Part shown: piece by piece, positions 26,932 through 36,149 of the stretch
How positions within the stretch are numbered: position 1 is the stretch's first letter
Layout: the number at the start of each line of letters is the position of its first letter
NCBI RefSeq assembly: GCF_000689415.1
Contig: NZ_HG322950.1
Coordinates: 806,001-870,000 of the forward strand
Source: Pseudomonas knackmussii B13
Lineage (GTDB): Bacteria; Pseudomonadota; Gammaproteobacteria; Pseudomonadales; Pseudomonadaceae
Reading direction: 5' to 3'
Length of the DNA stretch: 64,000 nucleotides
Made by a program: the position numbers and the translations under genes
Notes under the pieces: model-generated
Told to the model about the DNA's origin: nothing
Databases searched by the model: none
Seen by the model: only the letters and a program-made list of their open reading frames with translations

Positions 26932-28185
26932 ATGAAATCGGCTATCTGGCGTCTGGCAACTTGCGGGCTGTTGTCCCTGGCCATTGCCGGTCAATCCCTG
27001 GCCGAAGGGCAAGGCCCGGGCCAGGGCGGTCAGGGGCATGACGGCCATGGGGGCAACGGCAACGGTGGCGGCCAGTGGCAGGGACGTCCCCAGGGCAATG
27101 GGGGCGGCCAGGGTCAGGGGCATTCGCAGGGCAACCCGGGTGGCCAGTGGCAGGGTCGCCCGGAGGGCAATCCCGGCGGGCAATGGCAGGGCCACCAGCA
27201 GGGTAATCAGGCCGGCCAGTGGCAGGGTCGCCCGCAAGGCAACCCCGGCGGGCAGGGCAATCCCGGCGGGCAATGGCAGGGCCACCAGCAGGGTAATCAG
27301 GCCGGCCAGTGGCAGGGTCGCCCGCAAGGCAACCCCGGCGGGCAATGGCAGGGGCATCAGCAGAATAACCAGGCTGGCCAGTGGCAAGGCCGCCCGCAGA
27401 ACAGCCAGGCCGGGCAATGGCAAGGCCATCAGCAAGGTAACGGCAATGGCCAATGGCAGAGCCGACCTACAGCCGAGCGTGACGACCACGGCAACGATCG
27501 TCGCCCCGGCGACTGGACCACGCAGTGGCCGAGCCTCAACCATGGCGACCGCGACAACCACGGCTACGGTCGTCCATCGGCGTCCGGCAACTCCTGGCAG
27601 GGTCGTCCGCCAGGTGGCGGCAACGACTGGCATGGCCGACCACCGGGCGGCAACTGGGGGCCGCACCCGGACAACTGGCGGCCCGGCTACGTGGTCGACC
27701 GTGTACCCCATGGCTATCGCCGGGTGCCCTGGCGTGGCAATGACTACTTCTTCAGCGACGGCTACTGGTACCGCCCGCACGGCCCGCGCTACGTGATGGT
27801 GGCACCGCCCTACGGCGTGCGCGTGGACTATCTGCCGTCGTACGCCGAGCAGATATGGATCGGCAGCGTGCTGTACTTCCTCGCGGCCGGCACCTACTAC
27901 CTGTTCGACAGCGGTTCGCAGAGTTACGAGGTGGTGCCGCCCCCGGCACAGGTGGCGCAGGCGCCGGTGGAACCGAGCAATCCGTACGATGTGATCGCCT
28001 ACCCGATGTACGGCCAGGGCCCGCAGCAGCAGGCGCAGGACCACTACGAGTGCCACACCTGGGCGGTGGGGCAGAGCGGCTTCGACCCGGCGATGGCCCA
28101 GTACGCGCCGCCGCAACAGGCGGTGGATGCCTATCGCGGCGCCTTGTCGGCCTGCCTGAGCGGGCGCGGCTACAGCATCAACTGA
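26932..28185 (+). CDS. Secreted glycine/glutamine-rich repeat protein, DUF6515-like C-terminus
   Basis: From the ATG at 26932 the product is 417 residues with a signal peptide (about residues 1-23, cleavage after SLA). Residues about 25-180 are low-complexity repeats of the type GNPGGQWQGHQQGNQAGQ. A His/Pro/Trp-rich stretch and a folded C-terminal domain follow (RVPHGYRRVPWRGNDYFFSDG, VLYFLAAGTYYLFD), which resembles the DUF6515 family. A 90-bp exact tandem duplication lies in the repeat. It is probably an envelope protein of unknown role. Its last 8 bases overlap the convergent fieF gene. Confidence 0.82.
   Translation: MKSAIWRLATCGLLSLAIAGQSLAEGQGPGQGGQGHDGHGGNGNGGGQWQGRPQGNGGGQGQGHSQGNPGGQWQGRPEGNPGGQWQGHQQGNQAGQWQGRPQGNPGGQGNPGGQWQGHQQGNQAGQWQGRPQGNPGGQWQGHQQNNQAGQWQGRPQNSQAGQWQGHQQGNGNGQWQSRPTAERDDHGNDRRPGDWTTQWPSLNHGDRDNHGYGRPSASGNSWQGRPPGGGNDWHGRPPGGNWGPHPDNWRPGYVVDRVPHGYRRVPWRGNDYFFSDGYWYRPHGPRYVMVAPPYGVRVDYLPSYAEQIWIGSVLYFLAAGTYYLFDSGSQSYEVVPPPAQVAQAPVEPSNPYDVIAYPMYGQGPQQQAQDHYECHTWAVGQSGFDPAMAQYAPPQQAVDAYRGALSACLSGRGYSIN
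27164..27344 (+). repeat. Exact 90-bp tandem duplication
   Basis: Bases 27164-27254 and 27254-27344 are identical, a period of exactly 90 bp (30 codons) within the low-complexity part of the secreted protein gene. It keeps the frame. Confidence 0.9.
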
Positions 28186-29074
28186 TGGTTTCCTTGCCCA
28201 CCACTTCCAGCGGGTCGGCGTGCACCAGCACGTCGGCCTTGGGAAACTCCTTGCGGATCGCCAGCACCGCGTCGTCGCACAGCTTGTGCGCCTGCGACAG
28301 GCGCATGTCGCCGGGGAACTCCAGATGCAGCTGGACGAACCAGTGCTCGCCCGAAACCCGCGTGCGCAGGTCGTGGGCGCCGGCCACGCCAGGCACCTGG
28401 CAAGCCAGTTCGAGCATGCGGGCGCTGACTCCCGCCGGAAGCTCTTCGTCCATCAGCACGGTCAGCGATTCGCGGGCGATGGTCACGGCGCTCCAGAGGA
28501 TGTAGCAGGCGATGCCCAGGCCGAAGATCGCGTCCATCCGCGGGAAGCCGTAGCGTGCCAGGACCAGCGCGACCAGGATGCTGCTGTTGAGCAGCAGGTC
28601 CGAGCGGTAGTGCAGCGAATCAGCCTGCACCGCCAGCGAGCCGGTGCGCTTGATCACGTAGCGCTGCACCGCCAGCAACGCGGCGGTGAGTGCCAGCGAC
28701 AGCAGCATGACCAGGATGCCCCAGCCGGTGGCGCCAAGCGGTTCCGGGTGCTGCAGGCGATCCAGCGCCTGGGTGCCGATGAGCACCGCGCTGACCGCGA
28801 TGAACAGCGCCTGGCCCATGCCGGAAAGCGATTCCGCCTTGCCGTGGCCGTAGCGGTGGTCGTCGTCCGCCGGGCGCAGTGCGTAGCGCACGGCGAGCAG
28901 GTTGAGCAGGGAGGCGGCGCCATCGAGCAGCGAGTCGGTGAGGCCGGCGAGCATGCTCACCGAGCCGCTGAACCACCAGGCCGCCGCCTTGGCCACGACC
29001 AGCGTGAGGGCGACCGCCAGCGACGCGCCGGTGGCCAGGTGCAGCAACCGGGCGCGTTGGGATTTTTCAGTCAT
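28178..29074 (-). CDS. fieF: Cation diffusion facilitator, FieF type
   Basis: From the ATG at 29074 the product is 298 residues with six membrane helices and a C-terminal cytoplasmic metal domain. Metal-binding motifs are visible: DSLLDG in helix 2, the DDDHRYGHGKAESL loop and ADSLHYRSDLL in helix 5. This fits the FieF (YiiP) group, which exports Fe(II), Zn(II) or Cd(II) by proton antiport. The start overlaps the stop of the DinB-like gene by 4 bases. Confidence 0.92.
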   Translation of the reverse strand: MTEKSQRARLLHLATGASLAVALTLVVAKAAAWWFSGSVSMLAGLTDSLLDGAASLLNLLAVRYALRPADDDHRYGHGKAESLSGMGQALFIAVSAVLIGTQALDRLQHPEPLGATGWGILVMLLSLALTAALLAVQRYVIKRTGSLAVQADSLHYRSDLLLNSSILVALVLARYGFPRMDAIFGLGIACYILWSAVTIARESLTVLMDEELPAGVSARMLELACQVPGVAGAHDLRTRVSGEHWFVQLHLEFPGDMRLSQAHKLCDDAVLAIRKEFPKADVLVHADPLEVVGKETIS

Positions 29075-29586
29075 CGGGTGTCCTGGCGATGCGGAAGGAA
29101 ATAGATGTAGTCGAGCAGCGGGGCTGGTTGGCCAAGCGCGGTGAGCGCGGCGCTCATCTGCCCGCGGTGATGGGTGCCGTGGTTGACCAGGTGCTGGACG
29201 ATGTCGGTCAGGGTCTGGCGGTGTTCCTGCCCGGCCATGTTGCGGTACTCGAGCAGGCGGCCGAGGTCGGTCTCGTCCTGCCGGCTCAGCCACAGGCGCC
29301 AGCCGGCGATGCCTTCGGCGAGGAAGGCGGCCAGCGAATCGCGATCGGGCGCGGCTTCCGTATCCAGGCGCTCGAACTGCCAGGGCTTGCCCTCGACCCG
29401 CGCCAGCCAGATGCGGTCGACCACCGCGAGGTGGTTGAGGGTGCCGTGCAGGCTGCCGAAGAACAGCCCGCGCGGCGCCCGGTAGACGTCCTCGTCCAGC
29501 GGTGCGACGGCCTCGAGCATGCGCTCGTAGGCCCAGAGGTGATAGTCGAGGAGTTTTTCCAGGTGGCGCCCAAGTGCCGCGTGCAT
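29071..29586 (-). CDS. DinB family protein
   Basis: The 171-residue four-helix-bundle protein has the DinB/YfiT-type metal histidines in LNHLAVVDRIW and VNHGTHHRGQM. Family members include thiol-dependent transferases and nickel or zinc proteins of unknown substrate. It is translationally coupled to fieF, so a role in metal or stress response is possible but not shown. Confidence 0.88.
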   Translation of the reverse strand: MHAALGRHLEKLLDYHLWAYERMLEAVAPLDEDVYRAPRGLFFGSLHGTLNHLAVVDRIWLARVEGKPWQFERLDTEAAPDRDSLAAFLAEGIAGWRLWLSRQDETDLGRLLEYRNMAGQEHRQTLTDIVQHLVNHGTHHRGQMSAALTALGQPAPLLDYIYFLPHRQDTR

Positions 29587-29587
29587 G

Positions 29588-30004
29588 TCAGCCCTCCAGA
29601 TGCATTCCGAGGCTGGCCAGTTGCTGCGGGTTGCCGACGCGCTGGATCAGGCGCGGGTCGTCAAGCGGCAGGGCGCGGCCCGTCTCGCGTTGGATGATCG
29701 CTTTGAGTTTAGCCTTGTCCACCTGGCCGTCGGCGCCGACCGCCTCGTGCAGTTTTTCCGGGGCGACCGAGTATTTCGCGTCGGGCAGGTAGATGGCTCC
29801 GGTGGCGAAGTCTACGCCGAAGGCGATCAGGCCCGGGATGATGTAGAACAACAGACCGATGGCATCGAACACCGCGATTGCCGGGTCGATACGGCCGTCG
29901 ATCTGGCCGCGCCGCTCGGGGTAGAACAGCGTGCCGCAGGCGGTGAGCTGGGTGAGCAGGGTGGCGCTGAGGACCGCGCAGGAAACTCGGGTAGCGAGAC
30001 GCAT
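29588..30004 (-). CDS. Predicted lipoprotein
   Basis: From the ATG at 30004, preceded by AGGAGG, the product is 138 residues. It has a lipoprotein signal (LLTQLTACG, lipidated Cys about residue 21), the stretch YPERRGQIDGRIDPAIAVFDAIG, a hydrophobic segment (LFYIIPGLIAFGVDF) and a soluble helical C-terminus. I do not know its function. It lies one base after the DinB-like gene (same strand) and diverges from hrpB. Confidence 0.8.
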   Translation of the reverse strand: MRLATRVSCAVLSATLLTQLTACGTLFYPERRGQIDGRIDPAIAVFDAIGLLFYIIPGLIAFGVDFATGAIYLPDAKYSVAPEKLHEAVGADGQVDKAKLKAIIQRETGRALPLDDPRLIQRVGNPQQLASLGMHLEG

Positions 30005-30120
30005 GAAGAACCTCCTGGAAGATGAGCCGGCGACTATAGCAACCAGGCGCCGGAAGCCTCTATCGGTGGTGAACTCCCACCTGTTCATGGGACTGCCGCA
30101 AGGCCGCGGCGGTTCGCCGT

Positions 30121-30126
30121 TATAAT
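30121..30126 (+). promoter_or_regulatory. TATAAT -10 element for hrpB
   Basis: A perfect -10 hexamer lies 48 bases before the hrpB start codon. No good -35 hexamer is seen at 16-18 bp spacing, so the promoter call is tentative. Confidence 0.4.
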
Positions 30127-30173
30127 CGCAGGTTTGTCGTTTCCGTCTCCTTAAGGGTTGAAGAAATATAGTC

Positions 30174-32693
30174 ATGAATGCGCTTCCGATCGACGCAGTC
30201 CTGCCGGCTCTGCGCGAGGCTTTCGCCGAGCGCGACGAGGCCGTGCTGGAGGCGCCGCCGGGCGCCGGCAAGACCACCCGCGTGCCGCTGGCGCTGCTCG
30301 ACGAACCCTGGCTGGCCGGGCAGAGCATCCTCATGCTCGAACCGCGCCGCCTGGCTGCCCGCGCGGCGGCCGAGCGCCTGGCCGAGGAGCTCGGCGAGAA
30401 GGCCGGGGAGACGGTCGGCTACCGCATCCGCCTGGACAGCAAGGTCGGCCCGAAGACGCGCATCGAGGTGGTCACCGAAGGCATCCTCACCCGCCGCCTG
30501 CAGGACGACCCGGCGCTGGACGGCGTTGGCCTGGTGATCTTCGACGAATTCCATGAGCGAAGCCTCGACGCCGATCTCGCTCTCGCGCTGACGCTCAATG
30601 GTCGCGAGCTGCTGCGCGATACGCCGCTGAAGGTGCTGGTGATGTCCGCCACGCTGGAAGGCGAACGCTTGTCCGCGCTGCTTGGCGAGGCACCGGTGGT
30701 GCGCAGCGAAGGGCGCATGTTTCCGGTCGAGACGCGCTGGGGGCGGCCGTTCCAGGCCGGCGAGTTCGTCGAACCGCGCGTGGTGCAGACAGTCCTCCAG
30801 GCCCTTGCCGACGAAAAAGGCAGCCTGCTGGTGTTCCTCCCCGGGCAGGCGGAGATCCGCCGCGTCGCCGAACAACTGGGCGAAGCGTTGGCCGGGCGCA
30901 GCGAAGTGCTGCTCTGCCCGCTGCACGGCGAGCTCGAACTCTCCGCCCAGCGCGCGGCCATCGAGCCGGCGCCGGGGGGCAAGCGCAAGGTGGTGCTGGC
31001 GACCAACATCGCCGAGACCAGCCTGACCATCGACGGTGTGCGCGTCGTCGTCGACGCCGGCCTGGCGCGGGTGCCGCGCTTCGATCCGGGCAGCGGCATG
31101 ACCCGCCTGGAAACCCAGCGCATCTCCCGCGCCTCCGCCACCCAGCGCGCCGGCCGTGCCGGGCGCCTGGAGCCGGGTGTGTGCTACCGGCTGTGGTCGG
31201 AGGCGCAGCACGACCAACTGCCGGCCTATGGCACGGCGGAGATCCTCCAGGCCGACCTCGCTGGCCTGGCCTTGCAGCTGGGTCGCTGGGGCGTGGAGCC
31301 GGGCGAGCTGGCCTGGCTCGATACGCCGCCGGCCGCTGCCTATGCACAGGCACGCGACCTGTTGGCGCGTCTCGGCGCACTGAACGAAAGCGGCGCGTTG
31401 AATGCCCATGGCCAGGCGATGGCCGAGTTGCCCGCCCACCCGCGCATCGCTCATCTGTTGCTGCGCGGCCAGGCGCTCGGTCTCGGTCAACTGGCGTGCG
31501 ACGTTGCCGCGCTGCTGGGCGAGCGAGACATTCTGCGCGGTGCCGGCGCCGACCTGCACGAACGCACGGCATTGCTTGCCGGCGAATCGGCAAGCAACCG
31601 AACCAGTCGTGGTGCAGTGCAGCGCGCCAAGCAGCTGTCCCGGCAATTCCGTGGCTACCTGCGGGGCAAACCCAGCGAGGCCGTGAGCGATCCCGATCAC
31701 CCGCGCTGGCTCGGTGCGCTGCTGGCCTTCGCCTATCCCGACCGCGTGGCCCGGCAGCGCCGAGAGGGCGGTGGCGAATACCGCCTGGCCAACGGCCGCG
31801 CCGCGCAGTTCGGCGAGCCCGATGCCTTGATGAAGGAGCCCTGGCTGGTGGTCGCCGACCTCGGCAGTCGCCAGGGCCAGCGCGAGGAGCGCATCTATCT
31901 GGCAGCGGCGCTCAATGCAGCGCTGTTCGATTCGGTGCTCGCCGAGCAGGTCAGCCAGCGCGACGAGCTGGATTGGGACGAGCGCGAAGGCGTGCTGCGC
32001 GCGGAGCGCCAGCGCAAGGTCGGCGAGCTGGTGCTCAGCCGCGAGGCGCTACCGAGTCTCGATGAAGAGGCACGCAGCAAGGCGCTGCTCGGCCTGGTGC
32101 GGCGCAAGGGGCTGGAGCTGCTGGCGTGGACGCCGGAGTTGCGCCAATGGCAGGCGCGGGTGAACTTGCTGCGCCGGCTCGACCTGGAGAGCAAGGGCGA
32201 AAGCGAGTGGCCGGACGTCAGCGACGCAGCCCTGCTGGATTCCCTGGAAGACTGGCTGCAGCCATACCTGGGCAAGGTCTCGCGGTTGTCGCACTTCGCT
32301 AACTTGGAGCTGGCGGGCATCCTCCATAGCGTCCTGCCCTGGCCGCTGCCGTCGCGTCTCGACGAGCTGGCGCCGCGCACGCTGCAGGTGCCATCCGGCT
32401 CGAACATTCGCCTGGACTACACCGAGTTTCCGCCGGTGCTGGCGGTGCGGCTGCAGGAGCTTTTCGGCCTGGCCGATACTCCGCGCATCGCCAATGGCCG
32501 GGTGGCGGTGAAGCTGCACCTGCTGTCGCCGGCGCAGCGGCCGGTGCAGGTGACCCAGGACCTGGCGAACTTCTGGCGCAGCACCTACGCCGAGGTGAAG
32601 AAGGACCTCAAGGGCCGCTACCCGAAGCACTACTGGCCGGACGACCCGCTGATCGCCGAGCCCACCGCGCGGGCCAAGCCGCGCAAGAGCTGA
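30174..32693 (+). CDS. hrpB: DEAH-family ATP-dependent helicase HrpB
   Basis: The 839-residue product has Walker A in APPGAGKTTRVPLALL, motif II DEFHER, motif III SAT (VMSATLEG), motif VI QRAGRAGR and the long HrpB-specific C-terminal region (PKHYWPDDPL near the end). HrpB in E. coli is dispensable, with a proposed RNA-related role. The length is typical of the family. It diverges from the lipoprotein gene and converges with the binding-protein gene at 32698. Confidence 0.93.
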   Translation: MNALPIDAVLPALREAFAERDEAVLEAPPGAGKTTRVPLALLDEPWLAGQSILMLEPRRLAARAAAERLAEELGEKAGETVGYRIRLDSKVGPKTRIEVVTEGILTRRLQDDPALDGVGLVIFDEFHERSLDADLALALTLNGRELLRDTPLKVLVMSATLEGERLSALLGEAPVVRSEGRMFPVETRWGRPFQAGEFVEPRVVQTVLQALADEKGSLLVFLPGQAEIRRVAEQLGEALAGRSEVLLCPLHGELELSAQRAAIEPAPGGKRKVVLATNIAETSLTIDGVRVVVDAGLARVPRFDPGSGMTRLETQRISRASATQRAGRAGRLEPGVCYRLWSEAQHDQLPAYGTAEILQADLAGLALQLGRWGVEPGELAWLDTPPAAAYAQARDLLARLGALNESGALNAHGQAMAELPAHPRIAHLLLRGQALGLGQLACDVAALLGERDILRGAGADLHERTALLAGESASNRTSRGAVQRAKQLSRQFRGYLRGKPSEAVSDPDHPRWLGALLAFAYPDRVARQRREGGGEYRLANGRAAQFGEPDALMKEPWLVVADLGSRQGQREERIYLAAALNAALFDSVLAEQVSQRDELDWDEREGVLRAERQRKVGELVLSREALPSLDEEARSKALLGLVRRKGLELLAWTPELRQWQARVNLLRRLDLESKGESEWPDVSDAALLDSLEDWLQPYLGKVSRLSHFANLELAGILHSVLPWPLPSRLDELAPRTLQVPSGSNIRLDYTEFPPVLAVRLQELFGLADTPRIANGRVAVKLHLLSPAQRPVQVTQDLANFWRSTYAEVKKDLKGRYPKHYWPDDPLIAEPTARAKPRKS

Positions 32694-32697
32694 GCGG

Positions 32698-33447
32698 CTA
32701 GTTGAGCTCCAGGCGCTCGCCGGCGGAGTGCAGTTCCTCGTAGGCGTGGTCTAGGCGCTGGCGCAGTTGTTCGGCGTCCGGTGTGCGGCGCGAGAGGATC
32801 AGCTTGAGCGGCAGGCGGAACAGCGCGGTGGTGGCCAGCGGCGGCATGCCGGCGTCACGCCGGGCCTGTTCCACTGGCGCCTGGTAGTCGAGCAGGTAGT
32901 CGCCACGGTCGCGCAGCAGCATCTGTAGCGCGGCGGCGTGGGTGCTGGTGCGGTGCACTTCCAGCTTGAGCGCCGGGTCGTCGAGCAGCTCTGTCGCCGG
33001 GCGCCAGTAGCTGTAGCCGCTGATCAGGATGATCCGCTTGCCGACCAGGTCTTGCGGCAGGCGCGGCGCCGGGCGCGTGGCCAGGCGATAGAGGTTGAGC
33101 TCGACATGGCCGAGGGTGTGCGCGCATTCGAGGGTGCTGTCGGCCAGTTCCGGCTTGCCCGGGGCGCCGGCCCAGACCTGGATGCTGCCATCCTGCAGCG
33201 ACTGGTACAGGCGCGCGCTCGGCAGCGAGTGGAGCTCGGCGCGATAACCGGCCTGGCGCAGCAGCTTGCGCACCAGCTCGGCGCCCAGTCCCTGGGTGCT
33301 GCCGTCGTCGTCGGTGAAGATGTATGGCGGGAACTCGTAGTAGCCGACGTCCAGCTGCTGCGGAGACGGCGACGTCCCCGACATGGCGTGGCCGAAGGAG
33401 GCGGGCAGCAACGTCGAGGCGAGCGGAAGCAGGAATTTTTTGAGCAT
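32698..33447 (-). CDS. Periplasmic substrate-binding protein, family 3
   Basis: The 249-residue product has a signal peptide (about residues 1-21) and a solute-binding family 3 fold (LDVGYYEFPPYIFTDDDGSTQGLGAELVRKLL). It resembles amino-acid-binding proteins, but no permease or ATPase gene is adjacent, so it may be an orphan sensor-type binding protein. No ligand-coordinating Arg/Asp pair could be assigned with certainty. Confidence 0.82.
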   Translation of the reverse strand: MLKKFLLPLASTLLPASFGHAMSGTSPSPQQLDVGYYEFPPYIFTDDDGSTQGLGAELVRKLLRQAGYRAELHSLPSARLYQSLQDGSIQVWAGAPGKPELADSTLECAHTLGHVELNLYRLATRPAPRLPQDLVGKRIILISGYSYWRPATELLDDPALKLEVHRTSTHAAALQMLLRDRGDYLLDYQAPVEQARRDAGMPPLATTALFRLPLKLILSRRTPDAEQLRQRLDHAYEELHSAGERLELN

Positions 33448-33646
33448 GGCGGGCTCTGCACCTTTATCGTTTTTGTGGTGGTGTCAGAGCGAGCATGGTC
33501 GGCGTTTCGGGGCTTGTCCAGCACTCCCCGGACCGCTGACAGGTGCACCTGTGACGTGCCGCACGGCAGACGCGGCGGGGCCTCCAGCGGCAACGGCTAT
33601 GCTAGAGGCGACGCGGCCTCGATGGCGTCCGGCGAGGGCATCGGCG

Positions 33647-34486
33647 ATGCAACGCAAGGTCTTTTCCAGCAAGGTCTACCTGCACAAGACGGTGCTCGTC
33701 ACCGGCGGCTGCTCGGGGATCGGCCGCGCCCTGGTGCTGCGTTTCGCCCAGGCCGGCGCGCGTCCGGTGATCCTCGATCTCGACCAGGCGGCGCTCGACA
33801 GCCTGGTGCAGCACCTGCAGCAGCATCTCAACGTCGAAGCCCTCGGCCTGCGCTGCGACATCGCCGATCCGGAAGCTGTGCGACAAGCGGTGGCACTGGC
33901 GGTCGAGCGCTTCGGCGGCATCGACGTGCTGATCAACAACGCCGGCATCACCCACCGCAGCCTGTTCGCCGAGACCGACCTGAAGGTCTTCCAGCGGGTC
34001 ATGGCGGTGAACTTCTATGGTGCCCTGCATTGCACCCAGGCGGCGCTGCCCAGCCTGGTCGCGCGGCAGGGGCAGATCATCGTGCTCAGTTCGCTGACCG
34101 GCTTCGCGCCGCTGCTCTATCGCAGCGCCTACAACGCCAGCAAGCATGCCCTGCACGGTCTGTTCGACACCTTGCGCATGGAATTAGACGGGACCGGTGT
34201 GGCGATCACCCTGGCTTGTCCGGGCTTCACCGCCACCGACCTGCGCAAGAACGCCCTGGTCGGCGATGGTTCGGTGATCCGCCAGCCGGCCACCGTACTG
34301 GGTAGCGAAGTGGCCTCGCCACGCGACGTGGCCGAGGCTATCTACCAGGGCGCGCTGCGCCGCAAGCGGTTGCTGGTGCTGTCCAACGTCAATTGGCGGG
34401 CGCGCATCCTGGCGCGCTACTTCCCGCGCCTGTTCGAGCGTCTGCTGGTGCCCAGGATGTCGGGCCTGAAACCGGGGCCGCGCTGA
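33647..34486 (+). CDS. Short-chain dehydrogenase/reductase
   Basis: From the ATG at 33647, preceded by GAGGG, the product is 279 residues. The cofactor motif is TGGCSGIGRAL, NNAGITH follows, and the catalytic Ser (LSSLTGFAP) and YNASK motifs are intact. The substrate is unknown. An upstream in-frame extension to 33383 exists but lacks a plausible start or signal. It diverges from the binding-protein gene and its 3' end nearly meets the YciC-type gene. Confidence 0.9.
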   Translation: MQRKVFSSKVYLHKTVLVTGGCSGIGRALVLRFAQAGARPVILDLDQAALDSLVQHLQQHLNVEALGLRCDIADPEAVRQAVALAVERFGGIDVLINNAGITHRSLFAETDLKVFQRVMAVNFYGALHCTQAALPSLVARQGQIIVLSSLTGFAPLLYRSAYNASKHALHGLFDTLRMELDGTGVAITLACPGFTATDLRKNALVGDGSVIRQPATVLGSEVASPRDVAEAIYQGALRRKRLLVLSNVNWRARILARYFPRLFERLLVPRMSGLKPGPR

Positions 34487-34493
34487 GCGGCCG

Positions 34494-35159
34494 TCAGGCT
34501 TGCTCGCTGCCCTGCTCGCGTTCCGGGCCGAGCATGTAGATGCGGTAGGTGAGCACCGTCAGCAGCAACTGGAAGAAGCCGCTCAGGGCGTTGAGCGCCA
34601 GGCCGTAGCCAGCCGCCTCGTCGTTCAACTGCTCGATGTAACCCTGCAGTGCCCAGGTCGGCGCGAGTATCACCAGTACCGTGGTCAGCAGCAGGAAGAA
34701 GTGCCCGTTGGTCAGGCGGAAGCTCTCGCGGATGGCATCCAGCGGACGCAGCCCGCGCTTGACCAGCAGCACCTCGGCGAAGGCCAGCTTGATCATCACG
34801 TAGATGCCCGGAAGGATCATCAGCGAGAAGCCGATGACGATCAGCAGCGAGCTCAGCGCCGAAAGCAGCGCGAAAGCCGGCCACAGGCGCAGCGCGGCGC
34901 GCCACAGCTCGCTGACGCCACGTCGGCGCTCCTCGCCGAAGTCGATCAGGTAGAGCAGCAGGCTGGCGGTGTAGATGGGGTAGAAGACCAGGCCGGCGGC
35001 CATGCCCCAAGGTGCGAACTGCTGGGACTGCGCGGCGAGGCTCAGCTGTTGCTGGGTCAGGCTCTCGAGGACGATCCACGGCAGGCACAGCGGCAGCAGG
35101 GTGCCGAGGTGGCGGCTGAAGAAGAACCAGGTATCGCGCAGGATGGAGATGGGATTCAT
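34494..35159 (-). CDS. YciC-family inner membrane protein
   Basis: The 221-residue product has about six hydrophobic helices and the family stretch LPGIYVMIKLAFAEVLLVKRG followed by DAIRESFRLTNGHF. This matches the YciC/UPF0259 family of small inner-membrane proteins whose biochemical role is not established. It diverges from the DUF2076 gene. Confidence 0.85.
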   Translation of the reverse strand: MNPISILRDTWFFFSRHLGTLLPLCLPWIVLESLTQQQLSLAAQSQQFAPWGMAAGLVFYPIYTASLLLYLIDFGEERRRGVSELWRAALRLWPAFALLSALSSLLIVIGFSLMILPGIYVMIKLAFAEVLLVKRGLRPLDAIRESFRLTNGHFFLLLTTVLVILAPTWALQGYIEQLNDEAAGYGLALNALSGFFQLLLTVLTYRIYMLGPEREQGSEQA

Positions 35160-35328
35160 CGGCTCCCCCAGCAGACCAGGACGCCAGCGACTCTAACCCA
35201 TGCCCGGCTGGGCCGACCAGAGGGTGCGCGGGGATGAACATTTCATCGGGCAGGAACTTGTTTTTTCGCCGGTCGATCCAATCTTCAGCGCTATCCCTCT
35301 CTCCCCCGCCGCTCACTCGAGGCAGCAC

Positions 35329-36060
35329 ATGAAATCCGAAGAGCAAACCCTGATCGAAGGCCTGTTCACCCGCCTGCAGGAAGCCGAGCGCCAATCCGCG
35401 CCGCGCGACGCCCAGGCCGAGGCGCAGATCAACCAGTACCTGGTGCGCCAGCCCGCAGCGCCCTACTACATGGCGCAGGCGATGCTGATCCAGGAAGCGG
35501 CGATCAAGCGGCTCGACCAGCGTGTGAAGGAGCTGGAAGCCCAGGTCGCCCAGCAGCAGGAAAACCGCCCGAGCAGCGGCGGCTTCCTCGCCGGCCTGTT
35601 CGGCGGCGGTCAGCGCGAGGCCGCGCCGCAGCCGCAACAACAGCAGCGCCCTGATGGCTGGGGGCAGACCCGCTTCTCGCAGCCGGCTGGCGCCGGTTAT
35701 GCCAGCAACCCGAATGACTTTCGTCCGGCCGCTGCGCCCCAGGCGGCTCCCGCCCAGGGTGGCGGCTTCATGCGTGGCGCGTTGCAGACCGCTGCGGGCG
35801 TAGCCGGCGGCATGGTGGTGGCGGACCTGCTGACCAACATGTTCCACCACTCGCAGCCGCAGGAAATCGTCGAGGTGATCCAGGAGCAGGTGCCGGTGGA
35901 TCGCTTCGACCAGCAGCCGACCAACTTCGACGACAGCCTGTCCTCGCTCGGCGGAGACAACTACGCGGACAGCGGCTTCACCGACAGCAACTATGACGAC
36001 GGCGGCTTCGGCGGCGGCGATTCGAGCTTCTTCGACGACGACGGCGACATGTTCAGCTGA
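35329..36060 (+). CDS. DUF2076 family protein
   Basis: From the ATG at 35329 the product is 243 residues. It has a conserved N-terminus (MKSEEQTLIEGLFTRLQEAE), a coiled-coil (about 60-80), a Gly/Gln/Pro-rich linker, a hydrophobic GVAGGMVVADLLTNMF segment (about 155-175) and an Asp/Ser/Phe-rich acidic tail. This is the DUF2076 architecture, reported as periplasmic or membrane-linked and of unknown function. A GC-rich hairpin follows the stop. Confidence 0.88.
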   Translation: MKSEEQTLIEGLFTRLQEAERQSAPRDAQAEAQINQYLVRQPAAPYYMAQAMLIQEAAIKRLDQRVKELEAQVAQQQENRPSSGGFLAGLFGGGQREAAPQPQQQQRPDGWGQTRFSQPAGAGYASNPNDFRPAAAPQAAPAQGGGFMRGALQTAAGVAGGMVVADLLTNMFHHSQPQEIVEVIQEQVPVDRFDQQPTNFDDSLSSLGGDNYADSGFTDSNYDDGGFGGGDSSFFDDDGDMFS

Positions 36061-36067
36061 CCGATCT

Positions 36068-36090
36068 CCCCGCGCCGACGACGCGCGGGG
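36068..36090 (+). terminator. GC-rich hairpin after the DUF2076 gene
   Basis: CCCCGCGC (36068-36075) pairs with GCGCGGGG (36083-36090) around a 7-base loop, 7 bases after the stop codon. No T-run follows. Confidence 0.4.
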
Positions 36091-36110
36091 CTGGCGGCGC
36101 GGGGGCGGGC

Positions 36111-36119
36111 TGCGATAAT
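36111..36119 (+). promoter_or_regulatory. Extended -10 element TGCGATAAT
   Basis: A TGN-GATAAT extended -10 lies 30 bases before the TTG start of the NYN gene and after the hairpin at 36068. No clear -35 hexamer is seen. Confidence 0.35.
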
Positions 36120-36149
36120 GCGCGCCCGCCGCCAACCTCGGAGCCGCCG

